DNA of 64,000 bases, taken from contig NZ_JAHKRN010000018.1 in assembly GCF_019396385.1 (NCBI RefSeq), forward strand, positions 62,001 through 126,000, in the 5' to 3' direction. Source of the stretch: Nonomuraea harbinensis. Its GTDB lineage: Bacteria; Actinomycetota; Actinomycetes; Streptosporangiales; Streptosporangiaceae. A program made the position numbers and the translations under genes. The notes beneath the pieces were generated by a model. The model saw nothing but the letters and a program-made list of their open reading frames with translations, was not told where the DNA came from and did not search any database. Below are positions 17,134 through 25,639 of this stretch, one piece after another (positions within the stretch are counted from its first letter, which is position 1; each line of letters begins with the position of its first letter).

Positions 17134-17685
17134 ATGCCGCTCGACCGTGCCGAAGTCGCCATGCGTGAGCTGGTCTCCTCCTTCACCTGCCTGGAGTCGT
17201 CCCGGCTGATGGGCAGCCTGGCCCGGGCCGCCGCCGCCGTCGTCCGGGTGGGTTATGCCGGTTTCGTGCGGGTGGACCCGCTCCGGGAGGAGGCGTGTGC
17301 CGTGGTCACCCACGTGCCGCCGGGAGACCCGCTGCGGGTCCGGCTCTGGCTCGCGGAGTGCGGGGTGCTGAAGGAGCTGGCGGTGTCGCGCGGGCCGGTG
17401 CTGCTGGCCTGCGACAGGTCGGTGGGGACACCGGGGTTCCTGGCGACGCCGCTGGCCACGGTCACCTGCGACCACGCGTTCCTGTGGGCGGCGGGGCGCG
17501 CCTTCGACGACCGCGACGAGCACCTCCTCGGCCGCTTCGCGATAGCGGCCGGGCGGGCGCTGGAGGCGTCCAACGGCCTGGAGGCCGCGGCGCGGCTGCT
17601 CCGTGGCGTCCAGTCCCTCCCCCTCTCCCCCAAACCCTGCCTCCCGGCTCCCCGCCGCCTCTCCCCCCGGCCTGACCCCCGCTGA
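17134..17685 (+). CDS. GAF-like domain protein, function unknown
   Basis: A 183-residue protein. Residues ~5-150 read like a single GAF sensory domain: a helix, then AGFVRVDPLREEACAVVTHV, and a late VTCDHAFLWAAGRAFDDRDE before a closing helix. The proline- and arginine-rich tail (about 160-183) is probably disordered. ATG 17134 follows AGGGAG. There is no output domain, so if it binds a ligand it must act through a partner. Weak similarity makes GAF an inference; it could be another small alpha/beta sensor. Confidence 0.65.
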   Translation: MPLDRAEVAMRELVSSFTCLESSRLMGSLARAAAAVVRVGYAGFVRVDPLREEACAVVTHVPPGDPLRVRLWLAECGVLKELAVSRGPVLLACDRSVGTPGFLATPLATVTCDHAFLWAAGRAFDDRDEHLLGRFAIAAGRALEASNGLEAAARLLRGVQSLPLSPKPCLPAPRRLSPRPDPR

Positions 17686-18710
17686 CCGTACGGGGTCTGG
17701 CGTCACCCAGCGGGATCCCCTCGTACGCATCCGGCTGCGGACGGAACACCGGCCCTCCAGCCGCAGCCGCCCGAGCGCCCCGGCCCGTCCTGCCAACGTG
17801 GGGGAACGGCTCCCCGTACGGACTCCCGCCCTTTGCAGACAGGCAGTTGGATACGCGGGAAGACCGGCACCCCGGGAGTCCCCAGCGTCGGCGGGAACAT
17901 CCGACTCCCCGTGCGATGACAGGTGGATAGAGAGAAGGCTCAGCACGGAGCCTGCGGCACGGCATGGCACGGCACGCATATGCACGGCACGGAGCGCAGT
18001 CGCACCGTACGAGAGGAAGCGGAAAGGGCCGGATTCGGACCCAGGGCCGGCTGCGGCGTAAGGACCGTTTTGGGCCGAAGGGCCGCTTACGGCATGAGGA
18101 CCCGCCTGGGGCCGGAGGGGCCGATTGCGGCGCCAAGGGCCCTTAGGGCAGGACAAGTGCGGCGCCTGGTGGATCGGAGGGTCGATTGCGCGCCAGGACT
18201 CCTTGGGGCAGGACGACTACGGCGGCAAAGCCCTTTGGGGCAGGGGCCGGTTCGGGGTGGTGAGGCCACTAAGGCGATAGGGCCGCTTGGGACTAAGGGG
18301 CAGTCGGGGTGAAGGCTGTCGGCCCGATCCCGGCACCAACGGCCCGTCAGCACGGCGTGTACGGGCCGCAGAGTGGGACACAAGGGCGGACTAGGACGGA
18401 GAGGTTCGTTCGAGAGGCTGAGACCGCAGGGCGATAGGGCTGATTGGGGCTTGAAGGGCAAGTCGCGGCGGGAGCGGTCGGCCCGATCCCGGCGATCTGC
18501 GGCTCGTCAGCCGACGGTGTGTACGGGGCGTGAGGGTCGTACACACCGTCGTACGGGGCGCCAAGGCCGGTGGGATCCCAGGGCCGATGAGGACGGCGAG
18601 GGTCGGGCGGGAGGCTGAGGCTATCCGCGGTCTACGTCCGTACGGTGAAGGGGTTGTGTAGGAGGACCTCGACGTGGTCCAGCCTGAGAGGGGCTGGGCG
18701 TCGATGGATG
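17686..18710. repeat. 1-kb gene-poor tract with degenerate repeats
   Basis: No convincing gene lies between the GAF-like protein and the FHA gene. From about 18050 the plus strand is G/A-rich and built of drifting units. For example, ATTGCGGCGCCAAGGGCCC at ~18123 and ATTGCGCGCCAGGACTCC at ~18185 are each followed by a CTTNGGGCAGGAC element. GTCGGCCCGATCCCGGC occurs at ~18318 and again at ~18477, each followed by a related CGTCAGC..CGGTGTGTACGGG segment about 160 bases apart. Candidate readings are a decayed repetitive gene, a regulatory RNA region, or expansion of simple sequence. Confidence 0.55.
18513..18550. repeat. perfect 12-bp inverted repeat
   Basis: GACGGTGTGTAC (18513-18524) and GTACACACCGTC (18539-18550) are exact reverse complements separated by 14 bases. 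It sits in one of the two long near-repeats of the gene-poor tract; the other copy (~18318) has the left arm only in degraded form. It could be a protein-binding site or an RNA hairpin. Confidence 0.6.
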
Positions 18711-18735
18711 CCCGCGCCTTCGGGGAAGGCGCGGG
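18711..18735. terminator. terminator hairpin after the FHA gene
   Basis: CCCGCGCCTT (18711-18720) and AAGGCGCGGG (18726-18735) form a perfect 10-bp stem with a 5-base loop. It is 10 bases beyond the stop of the leftward FHA gene. No T-tract follows, as is common in actinomycetes. Confidence 0.75.
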
Positions 18736-18744
18736 GGTGGGGTG

Positions 18745-20190
18745 TCAGCCGCGGTGGGGTTCGAAGCGGAGGGTGCGGGAGACGCCGACGCGGACGGTGG
18801 TGCCGGGGGCGATGGTGACGGGCTCGTTGGGCGGGATGTCGTAGAAGTTGGGGTCGCCGGGCGGCTGGATCTGGGTGCCGTTGACCGAGCCGAGGTCGAC
18901 CAGGTTGACGTCCCAGCCGTCGAGCGCCACGCGCAGGTGGCGGCGGGAGACCGACCCGTCGGGGCTGGTCACCTTGGCCGGGCGGGCGCTGCCGCCGGCG
19001 ACCTCGGGCGCCCGCTCGGGATCGCGGCCCAGCAGGTAGTCGGTCTCCAGCGGCAGGGCGGTGCCGTCGTCGAGGACGAGGACGCCCAGCGCGGGGCGCG
19101 GGCCCTTGTAGGGGACGAGCGCGCGCTGCACGAGCGCGATGCCGCACACCGCGCAGTAGGGCGCGCGCGGGTCGTTGAAGTGGTCGTTCTTGCAGTCGAC
19201 GCCGTAGACGAGCGGCCGGTCGCCGTGGTCCTGCTCCTGGACGGGCGCGGCCTGCTGCTCCTGCGACGGCGGGCCCATGGGCGGGTGAAGGTCGTGGGGC
19301 GGGCCCATGGGCGGCTGCAGGTCCTGGGGCGGGCCCATGAGGGGCGGGCCGGGGTCGTAGTGGTCCTGCGGGGGCGGGCCCATGGGGGCGGGCTGCTGCT
19401 CGTACTCCGGCATGGTGCCGTTGCCGGAGGACGGCGCGGCGGGCGCGGGCTCGTCGTAGGAGGGGAACGGCGCCGGCTCGGGCCTGGCGGGCGGCTGGTC
19501 GATGACCGGCGGCCCCATCTGCGGCTGGGAGTGGGGCTGCGGCTGCGGGCCGGAGGGCGGCTGGGGAGGGAGCGGCGGCGGCTGGTCGGTGCCCGACATG
19601 GGGTAGGGCGGCGCCTGGGCGGGCGCGGGCGGCTCCTGGCGCGGCATCAGGTCGGGCTCGAAGTGGAGCGCCGTGTTGGGCATCTCGCTGGTGAGCGGCC
19701 TGGAGGGAGCCGGGCTCTGGGCGGTGAGCTCGCCGACGATGCCGCCGCCGTGGACGACGCCGCTCTCGAAGCGGACGGCGGGGTGAGGGCGGCCGGCGCC
19801 GGGCAGGACCAGCTCGACGCGTTCGACGGGGCCGCCGATGAGCCGGTCGGCCCAGGTGAGCGAGTCACTGCCGGACAGGCGCGTCTCGCCGGCCGGGCCG
19901 GTGACGTGGGCGGAGGCGGCGCCGCTGACCAGGACGGCCACGCCGTCGCCGACGCGGCCGGCGACCGCGCAGGTGCCGGGGTCGCTGGTCATGGTGGCGG
20001 CGAGCACCTGGGCGGCGCGCCGCGCGAGCGCCCTGCCGTCGCCCCCGGATGCGGCCGTCTGGCGCAGCGCGTCGATCAGGCGGGTGCCGGAGTCCTCGTC
20101 GACGTCGCACACCAGGAGCAGGCCGCTCTCGTACGCGACGAGCCCGTTGCCGGGAAGCGGCCGCACCGTCCCGAAGCCCTGGTCCGTCAT
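18745..20190 (-). CDS. FHA-domain protein with zinc-ribbon-like motif
   Basis: A 481-residue cytoplasmic protein. Residues ~1-150 form an alpha/beta region (GLLLVCDVDEDSGTRLIDAL, GTCAVAGRVGDGVAVLVSGA) that looks like a degenerate protein-phosphatase-2C-type domain, though this is weak. Residues ~180-345 are a proline/glutamine-rich linker with MGPP repeats. Then come CKNDHFNDPRAPYCAVCG, a likely zinc-binding knuckle, and a C-terminal FHA domain with LLGRDPE, SVSRRHLRV and LGSVNGTQ, the phosphothreonine-binding signature. ATG 20190 has GGGAGGA just upstream. Partners are probably Ser/Thr kinase substrates; none is encoded nearby. Confidence 0.85.
   Translation of the reverse strand: MTDQGFGTVRPLPGNGLVAYESGLLLVCDVDEDSGTRLIDALRQTAASGGDGRALARRAAQVLAATMTSDPGTCAVAGRVGDGVAVLVSGAASAHVTGPAGETRLSGSDSLTWADRLIGGPVERVELVLPGAGRPHPAVRFESGVVHGGGIVGELTAQSPAPSRPLTSEMPNTALHFEPDLMPRQEPPAPAQAPPYPMSGTDQPPPLPPQPPSGPQPQPHSQPQMGPPVIDQPPARPEPAPFPSYDEPAPAAPSSGNGTMPEYEQQPAPMGPPPQDHYDPGPPLMGPPQDLQPPMGPPHDLHPPMGPPSQEQQAAPVQEQDHGDRPLVYGVDCKNDHFNDPRAPYCAVCGIALVQRALVPYKGPRPALGVLVLDDGTALPLETDYLLGRDPERAPEVAGGSARPAKVTSPDGSVSRRHLRVALDGWDVNLVDLGSVNGTQIQPPGDPNFYDIPPNEPVTIAPGTTVRVGVSRTLRFEPHRG
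19271..19385 (-). repeat. 30-bp tandem repeats in the FHA linker
   Basis: GGGCCCATGG or a one-base variant recurs at 19271, 19301, 19331 and 19376, a 30-base period with one longer unit. Encoded peptides are PMGPPHDLHP, PMGPPQDLQP and LMGPPQDLQP-like. It lies in the disordered linker rather than inside a folded domain. Confidence 0.75.
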
Positions 20191-20370
20191 GAGTCCTCCC
20201 ACATGACCGTGCTGCGCTCGGTCACTCAACTGTCCTTCCCGGAAGCAGGCGATGCCGTGGTGCGCGCATCACCGTGCTGGCCACCAGCCATACGCATACC
20301 CAGGCAACAGGGCCGCGTCGCGTCTCGATTCGGTGAACCGTGGGACGCGGTGAACCCGTCAACTGTGCAA

Positions 20371-20382
20371 GTTTGGCCAAAC
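20371..20382. promoter_or_regulatory. 12-bp palindrome upstream of the FHA gene
   Basis: GTTTGGCCAAAC is a perfect palindrome in the 294-base gap between the FHA start (20190) and the stop of the M50 gene (20485), both leftward. Downstream on the minus strand lie TTGACG and two copies of GGTTCACC (with CGCGTCCCAC between). It could be an operator for the FHA gene. Confidence 0.4.
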
Positions 20383-20484
20383 AGCACACTATCGGGCCAG
20401 ACGTCGTGCCTTCGAATCGCAGGGCCGGCTAGATCACCGGGAAAGACACTAGTCGTGGCCGGCCGCTTATTCGAGTGGGACAAA

Positions 20485-21621
20485 TCAGACGCCGGTGAAG
20501 ACCCGGTTGACGTCGGCGGTGGACAGCACGCCGTAGATCTCGCCGCCCCGCTCGACGAGGAGGTACTCGCCCGCGGGGGTTTCGCGCATGGCTTCGATGA
20601 GCGGCTCGCCGACCAGGTCGGCGGCGAGGACCAGGGACGGCTCCAGGGACTTGGCCATGGAGCCGACGTTCACCCAGGGGCGCCGGTGCTCGGGCGTCGC
20701 CTGCACGGCCGACTCGTTGACGATGGCGAGCGGGCGGCCGTCGTGGTCGACCACGACGAGCGCGCCGGCGTGCTCCTCCGAGGCCCGGCGCAGCGCCTCG
20801 GCGAGCGGCGTCTCGGCCGTGACGGGGATCGCCCTGCGGGCCAGGGTGCGGGCGTTGACCTGGGGGATGCGAGCGCGGATGCGGGCCGCGCGCAGCGACT
20901 GGGAGGCGCCCATCCAGATGAAGGAGGCCAGCACGAGCGGCCAGATGAGGTCGCGGAAGTCGATCTCCTGCCCGGTGGCCGTCGCCAGCGCGAAGGGGGC
21001 GGCGACGAGCAGCGCGGCGAGGATCCGGCCGCCCCAGGCCGCGGCGACGGTGCCGGTGCCGGGATCGCGGGCGATCTTCCAGATCCCCGCGCGGAGCATG
21101 CGGCCGCCGTCGAGCGGCAGGCCGGGCAGCAGGTTGAAGACGCCGACGATGAGGTTGGCCACCCACAGCTGCCAGATGAGCACCTGCGGGATCCCGTCGC
21201 CATCGACCAGGAAGACGTCGGCCAGCCAGCCGACGCCGGCCAGGCCGAGGGAGAGCGCGGGCCCGGCGGCGGCGACCATGAACTCCTTGCCGGGGGTCGG
21301 CGGCTCCTTCTCGATCTCGGAGACGCCGCCGAGCAGGTAGAGGGTGATGCGGCGGACGGGCAGGCCGTACCACTTGGCCAGGACGCTGTGGGCCAGCTCG
21401 TGCAGCAGCACCGACACGTACAGCAGCACCGCGAAGGCGAACGCGACGCCGTAGGCCCCGGCGGCGCTGACGCCGGGGATCATGTAGCGGAAGGTGTCAC
21501 CGAAGAGCCAGGTGATGAAGGCCGCGACGATGAACCACGTCCACGACACGTAGACCGGGATGCCGAACGGCTTTCCCATCAGAATTCCGGAGGATTCCTG
21601 TCGCGGGCTCTGCTCGCTCAC
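20485..21621 (-). CDS. M50 (site-2 protease type) metalloprotease with CBS domains
   Basis: A 378-residue intramembrane zinc metalloprotease. LLHELAHSV carries the zinc-binding HExxH (His74, Glu75, His78), and LLPGLPLDGGRML supplies the third ligand, Asp171. Around six transmembrane helices cover residues 20-235. The C-terminal ~135 residues form a CBS pair (IPVTAETPLAEALRRASEEH and GVLSTADVNRVF), often an adenosyl-nucleotide sensor. GTG 21621 follows AGGAG. Such enzymes cut membrane-bound regulators such as anti-sigma factors; its target is not apparent. It is divergent from the RecB-like gene. Confidence 0.92.
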   Translation of the reverse strand: MSEQSPRQESSGILMGKPFGIPVYVSWTWFIVAAFITWLFGDTFRYMIPGVSAAGAYGVAFAFAVLLYVSVLLHELAHSVLAKWYGLPVRRITLYLLGGVSEIEKEPPTPGKEFMVAAAGPALSLGLAGVGWLADVFLVDGDGIPQVLIWQLWVANLIVGVFNLLPGLPLDGGRMLRAGIWKIARDPGTGTVAAAWGGRILAALLVAAPFALATATGQEIDFRDLIWPLVLASFIWMGASQSLRAARIRARIPQVNARTLARRAIPVTAETPLAEALRRASEEHAGALVVVDHDGRPLAIVNESAVQATPEHRRPWVNVGSMAKSLEPSLVLAADLVGEPLIEAMRETPAGEYLLVERGGEIYGVLSTADVNRVFTGV

Positions 21622-21804
21622 CGCACTCCTTGCCGTCCAAGCGCCGTCCACATGCCGTCGGAGCCGTCGAACGCGCCGTCGAAAGCGCCCTCGGCCACGG
21701 GCTGTGCCTGCCTTGATGCTACGCGCCGCGCAGGGTGATCCAGGACGCGCGTGTCCCTTTTGTGCCGGGGCATTGTGTCGGAGGGGTGGCCTAGAGTGCG
21801 GGTC

Positions 21805-22665
21805 ATGACGTTGACCGAGCCGGAGATCATCGGAGCCCTCTCCCCGTCCCGGGCGGGCGACTTCATGACCTGCCCGCTGCTCTATCGCTTCCGGGTGGTC
21901 GACCAGTTGCCGGAGAAGCCGTCGCAGGCGGCGGTGCGCGGCACGGTCGTGCACGCGGTGCTGGAGCGGCTCTACGACCTGCCGGCGCCGGAGCGTTCGG
22001 TGCGCGCCGCCCTGGAGCTGCTGGAGCCGCAGTGGCTGCGGCTGCTGGAGGAGGACCCGCAGCTGGCGGAGATGTTCACCGGAGACGGCGAGCAGGCGGC
22101 GTGGCTGGCCCAGGCGCGCGAGATGCTGGAGCGCTACTTCACGCTGGAGGATCCCACCCGGCTGGAGCCGGCCGAGCGCGAGCTCTACGTGGAGGCGGTG
22201 CTCGACGGCGGGCTGATGCTGCGGGGCTACGTCGACCGGCTGGACGTCGCGCCGACCGGCGAGGTCCGGGTGGTCGACTACAAGACGGGCAGCGCCCCGG
22301 GGCCGGAGTTCGAGGCCAAGGCGCTGTTCCAGATGAAGTTCTACGCGCTGGTGCTGTGGCGGCTGCGCCGCGAGGTGCCGCGGCTGCTGCAGCTGGTCTA
22401 TCTGGGCGGGCGGGGCGAGGTGCTGCGGTACGCGCCCGACGAGGCCGATCTGCTGGCCACCGAGCGCAAGGTGAAGGCTCTGTGGAAGGCGATCGCGCGG
22501 GCGCTCGACACCGGCGAGTGGCGGGCGCGGCGCAGCCGGCTGTGCGACTGGTGCGATCATCAGGCGTTGTGCCCCGAGTTCGGCGGCACTCCCCCGCCGG
22601 TGCCCGACCGGCAGCCGGGCGACACGGTGCGCGGCAGCCGCCGCGCCGCCACCGACGAGCTGTAG
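21805..22665 (+). CDS. RecB-like PD-(D/E)XK nuclease with Fe-S cysteines
   Basis: A 286-residue single-domain nuclease of the RecB/Cas4-like group. LSPSRAGDFMTCPLLYRFRV is the N-terminal block, followed by RGTVVHAVLERLY, the catalytic VRVVDYKTGSAP (Asp and Lys) and FQMKFYALVLWR (Gln-x-x-x-Tyr). One Cys in MTCPL and three in RLCDWCDHQALCPEF are arranged like the four Fe-S cluster ligands of this family. It probably acts in DNA repair or end processing. From memory, a homologue (Rv2119) lies next to trmI in M. tuberculosis; here several genes separate them. Confidence 0.9.
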   Translation: MTLTEPEIIGALSPSRAGDFMTCPLLYRFRVVDQLPEKPSQAAVRGTVVHAVLERLYDLPAPERSVRAALELLEPQWLRLLEEDPQLAEMFTGDGEQAAWLAQAREMLERYFTLEDPTRLEPAERELYVEAVLDGGLMLRGYVDRLDVAPTGEVRVVDYKTGSAPGPEFEAKALFQMKFYALVLWRLRREVPRLLQLVYLGGRGEVLRYAPDEADLLATERKVKALWKAIARALDTGEWRARRSRLCDWCDHQALCPEFGGTPPPVPDRQPGDTVRGSRRAATDEL

Positions 22666-22723
22666 CCGCCTTCTCCTCCTGCAGGAGGAGGAGCCCCGGC
22701 TCACCTGGGCTTACAGTGAAGCG

Positions 22724-23899
22724 GTGCGCGCAGACCGAACGACGTTCCATGACTCGGTCCTGGCGGTGCTGGCGGCCGTGGTGTCGCTGTCGCTGTTCCT
22801 GACCGAGAACGTCGGCCGGCTGGAGGCGCAGGGGCTGGTGGTCGACGGGCTGCGCGGCCCCGACTCCCTGGGCGCCTTCCTGGTGCTGTCGAGCTGCGCT
22901 CCCGTGGCGGCGCGCAGGCGCTGGCCGCTGGCGGGGCTGTGCGCGAGCCTGGTGCCCGAGACCCTGCTGGCGGCCTTCGGCTACGGCTACGGCCTCGCCG
23001 GGGTGGGGGCGCTGGTGATGCTCTATTCGGTGGCCGCCAACCGAGGGCTGGCGGCGGCGCTGGGCGGGCTGCTGGTGTCGCTGGCGGTCTACTCGGTGGG
23101 GGCGGCGGCCGGGCCGGTCCGCACGGCCCACTGGAGCGACCATCTGATGATGGCCGTGGTGCTGGTGGCGGTCTGGGGCACGGGCCGGAGCATGCGGCTG
23201 CGCAGGGCATACCGGGAGGAGCTGAAGGACCGGGCGGCGCGGCTGGAGCGGGCGCACGCGGCCGACACGCGGGCGGCGCGGGCGGAGGAGCGCTCCAGGA
23301 TCGCGAGGGAGCTGCACGACGTGGTGGCGCATCACGTGTCGGTGATGACGGTGCAGGCGGCCGCGGCGCGCAAGGTGCTGGCGTCGGATCCCGACGTGGC
23401 GCGGGAGGCGCTGACCGCGATCGAGCACACCGGCCGGCTGGCGATGTCCGAGATGCGCGACATCGTGGGCGTGCTGCGCACCGACGCGGGCGTGGAGCTC
23501 GGGCCGCAGCCGGGGGTGCGCGATCTGCCCGCGCTGGTGGAGCAGCTGACGGAGGCGGGCCTGCCGGCGCGGCTGTCGGTCGAGGGCGAGGCGGTCCCGC
23601 TGCCGGCGGGCGTCGACCTGGCCGCCTACCGCACGGTCCAGGAGGCGCTGACCAACAGCCTGCGCCACGCGGGACCGGGCGCGAAGGCGGTGGTGACCGT
23701 GCGTCACGGACGGTGCGAGCTGGACGTGCGGGTGGTGGACGACGGGCGCGGCGAGGCGGCGCGGCCGGAGGAGGCGGGTCACGGTCTGGTCGGAATTCGC
23801 GAGCGGGTGGCCCTCTGTGGTGGAATTCTGAACATCGGCCCGAAATCGGGGGGCGGTTTCGAGGTGCGGGCGAGGTTCCCGTTGAAGGACGGATCATGA
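22724..23899 (+). CDS. NarL-type sensor histidine kinase
   Basis: A 391-residue membrane kinase. Four or five hydrophobic segments lie within residues 10-152 with little outside the membrane, so the stimulus is probably sensed in or near the membrane. A coiled linker (155-190) leads to the HisKA_3 box IARELHDVVAHHVSVM, with phospho-acceptor His198. The ATPase domain has EALTNSLRHAG (N box), VVDDGRG and GHGLVGIRERV. GTG 22724 is the start. Its stop overlaps the start of the response regulator in an ATGA, so the pair is translationally coupled. Confidence 0.93.
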   Translation: MRADRTTFHDSVLAVLAAVVSLSLFLTENVGRLEAQGLVVDGLRGPDSLGAFLVLSSCAPVAARRRWPLAGLCASLVPETLLAAFGYGYGLAGVGALVMLYSVAANRGLAAALGGLLVSLAVYSVGAAAGPVRTAHWSDHLMMAVVLVAVWGTGRSMRLRRAYREELKDRAARLERAHAADTRAARAEERSRIARELHDVVAHHVSVMTVQAAAARKVLASDPDVAREALTAIEHTGRLAMSEMRDIVGVLRTDAGVELGPQPGVRDLPALVEQLTEAGLPARLSVEGEAVPLPAGVDLAAYRTVQEALTNSLRHAGPGAKAVVTVRHGRCELDVRVVDDGRGEAARPEEAGHGLVGIRERVALCGGILNIGPKSGGGFEVRARFPLKDGS

Positions 23900-24588
23900 C
23901 GATCAGGGTGCTGCTGGTGGACGACCAGCCGCTGCTGCGCACCGGTTTCCGCCTGATCCTCGAGGCAGAGCCCGACATCACGGTGGTCGGTCAGGCGGGC
24001 GACGGCAAGGCCGCGCAGGAGCAGACAAGAGCGCTGCTGCCGGACGTGGTGCTGATGGACATCCGCATGCCGGGGGTCGACGGGATCGAGGCGACCCGCC
24101 GGATCGTGCGCGACGCGCCCCGGGCGGTGCCGTCGGCGCACGTGCCGAAGGTGCTGGTGCTGACGACCTTCGACCTGGACGAGTACATCGTGGAGGCGCT
24201 GCGGTCGGGGGCGTCGGGGTTCCTGCTGAAGGACGTGCCGCCGGACGAGCTGGTGCAGGCGATCCGGGTGGTGGCGGCGGGCGACGCGATCGTGGCGCCG
24301 AGCGTCACGCGCAGGCTGCTCGACCGGTTCGCGGCCCGGCTGCCGGCGGCTCACGAGCAGCCCGCGCCCGCGCGGCTCGACCGGCTGACCGAGCGGGAGC
24401 TGGAGGTGCTGCGGCTGATCGCCAAAGGCATGTCCAACGCGGAGATCGCGGCCAAGCTGGTGGTCAGCGAGACGACGGTCAAGACCCACGTCGGCAACGT
24501 GCTGACGAAGCTGGGGCTGCGCGACCGCGTCCAGGCCGTGGTGCTGGCCTACGAGACGGGCCTGATCACCCCGGGCGCCCTGTCGTAA
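23896..24588 (+). CDS. LuxR/NarL-family response regulator
   Basis: A 230-residue regulator partnered with the preceding kinase. The receiver domain has the acidic pair in LLVDDQ, phospho-acceptor Asp55 in LMDIRMPG and Lys in FLLKDV. A linker leads to a C-terminal helix-turn-helix (LTERELEVLRLIAKGMSNAE, then VSETTVKTHVGNVLTKLGLR). About 12 extra residues (PRAVPSAHVPK) lengthen the loop before beta-4. Target genes are unknown. Convergent with the oligopeptide transporter operon. Confidence 0.95.
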   Translation: MTIRVLLVDDQPLLRTGFRLILEAEPDITVVGQAGDGKAAQEQTRALLPDVVLMDIRMPGVDGIEATRRIVRDAPRAVPSAHVPKVLVLTTFDLDEYIVEALRSGASGFLLKDVPPDELVQAIRVVAAGDAIVAPSVTRRLLDRFAARLPAAHEQPAPARLDRLTERELEVLRLIAKGMSNAEIAAKLVVSETTVKTHVGNVLTKLGLRDRVQAVVLAYETGLITPGALS

Positions 24589-24601
24589 CGGACGCCCGGG
24601 G
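24569..24601. terminator. convergent terminator hairpin
   Basis: CCCCGGGCG (24569-24577) and CGCCCGGGG (24593-24601) form a perfect 9-bp stem around the stop codon of the response regulator and lie 7 bases from the end of the leftward dppF-like gene. It could terminate both transcripts. Confidence 0.6.
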
Positions 24602-24607
24602 CGGCGA

Positions 24608-25639
24608 TCAGGCCTGCGCGGCGTCGTCCGCGGCGGCTCCCGCGGTGGCGACCGGGGCGTTCTCCGGGAAGTGGCAGGCCACCTGGTGGCCGTCGGCCAG
24701 CTTCTCCAGCGGCGGCTCGACCTTCTTGCAGATCTCCTGCGCCTTCCAGCAGCGGGTGTGGAAGCGGCAGGCGGGCGGCGGGTTGAGCGGGCTGGGCACG
24801 TCGCCGGTGAGGCGGATGCGCTCGCGGTCCCTGCGCGCCTTCGGGTCGGGCACCGGCACCGCCGACAGCAGCGCGTTGGTGTAGGGGTGCATGGGCGCGG
24901 CGTACAGGCTCTTGCGGTCGGCGATCTCGACGATCTTGCCGAGGTACATGACCGCGACCCGGTCGCTGATGTGCCGCACCACCGACAGGTCGTGGGCGAT
25001 GACCACGTAGGTGAGGTCGAGCTCGCTCTGCAGGTCCTCCAGCAGGTTGACCACCTGGGCCTGGATGGACACGTCGAGGGCGGAGACGGGCTCGTCGGCG
25101 ATGATCAGCTTGGGCTTGAGCGCGAGCGTGCGGGCGATGCCGATGCGCTGGCGCTGGCCGCCGGAGAACTCGTGCGGGTAGCGGTTGTAGTGCTCGGGGT
25201 TGAGCCCGACCAGCTCCAGGATGTCCTGGACGGCCTTCTTGATGCCCTGCTCGGTCTTGATGCCCTGGATGCGGAAGGGCGCGCCGACGATGGCGCCGAC
25301 CGTGTGCCGGGGGTTGAGCGACGAGTACGGATCCTGGAAGATCATCTGCATGTCGCGGCGGAGCGGCCGGAGCTTGCCCTGGCTCAGGTGGGTGATGTCC
25401 TGGCCCTCGAAGACCACCTTGCCGCCGGTGGGCTCCAGGAGGCGGGTGACCAGCCGCCCGGTGGTGGACTTGCCGCAGCCGGACTCGCCCACCAGGCCGA
25501 GGGTCTCGCCCTTGAACACCTCGAAACTGATCCCGTCGACCGCCTTGACGGCGCCGACCTGCCTTCTGAACAGGCCCGCGGTCACAGGGAAGTGCTTCTC
25601 CATGTTGTGCACGGAAAGAAGCGGCTCGTTCTCGCTCAC
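24608..25639 (-). CDS. oligopeptide ABC transporter ATPase, OppF/DppF type
   Basis: A 343-residue ATPase that energises peptide import. It has Walker A GESGCGKST, signature SGGQRQRIGIARTLALKP, Walker B LIIADEPVSALD, and the C-terminal oligopeptide/dipeptide ABC domain with PPACRFHTRCWKAQEICKKV, whose cysteines fit the Fe-S-like motif of this subfamily. GTG 25639 overlaps the stop of the upstream ATPase gene by four bases (GTGA). It is the last gene of the five-gene transporter operon. Confidence 0.95.
   Translation of the reverse strand: MSENEPLLSVHNMEKHFPVTAGLFRRQVGAVKAVDGISFEVFKGETLGLVGESGCGKSTTGRLVTRLLEPTGGKVVFEGQDITHLSQGKLRPLRRDMQMIFQDPYSSLNPRHTVGAIVGAPFRIQGIKTEQGIKKAVQDILELVGLNPEHYNRYPHEFSGGQRQRIGIARTLALKPKLIIADEPVSALDVSIQAQVVNLLEDLQSELDLTYVVIAHDLSVVRHISDRVAVMYLGKIVEIADRKSLYAAPMHPYTNALLSAVPVPDPKARRDRERIRLTGDVPSPLNPPPACRFHTRCWKAQEICKKVEPPLEKLADGHQVACHFPENAPVATAGAAADDAAQA

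Noticed and set aside
15922..18156. Minus-strand frame of 744 codons across the GNAT and GAF genes and the repeat tract
   Set aside because: No recognisable domain; composition is that of an antisense frame, and the plus-strand genes are well supported.
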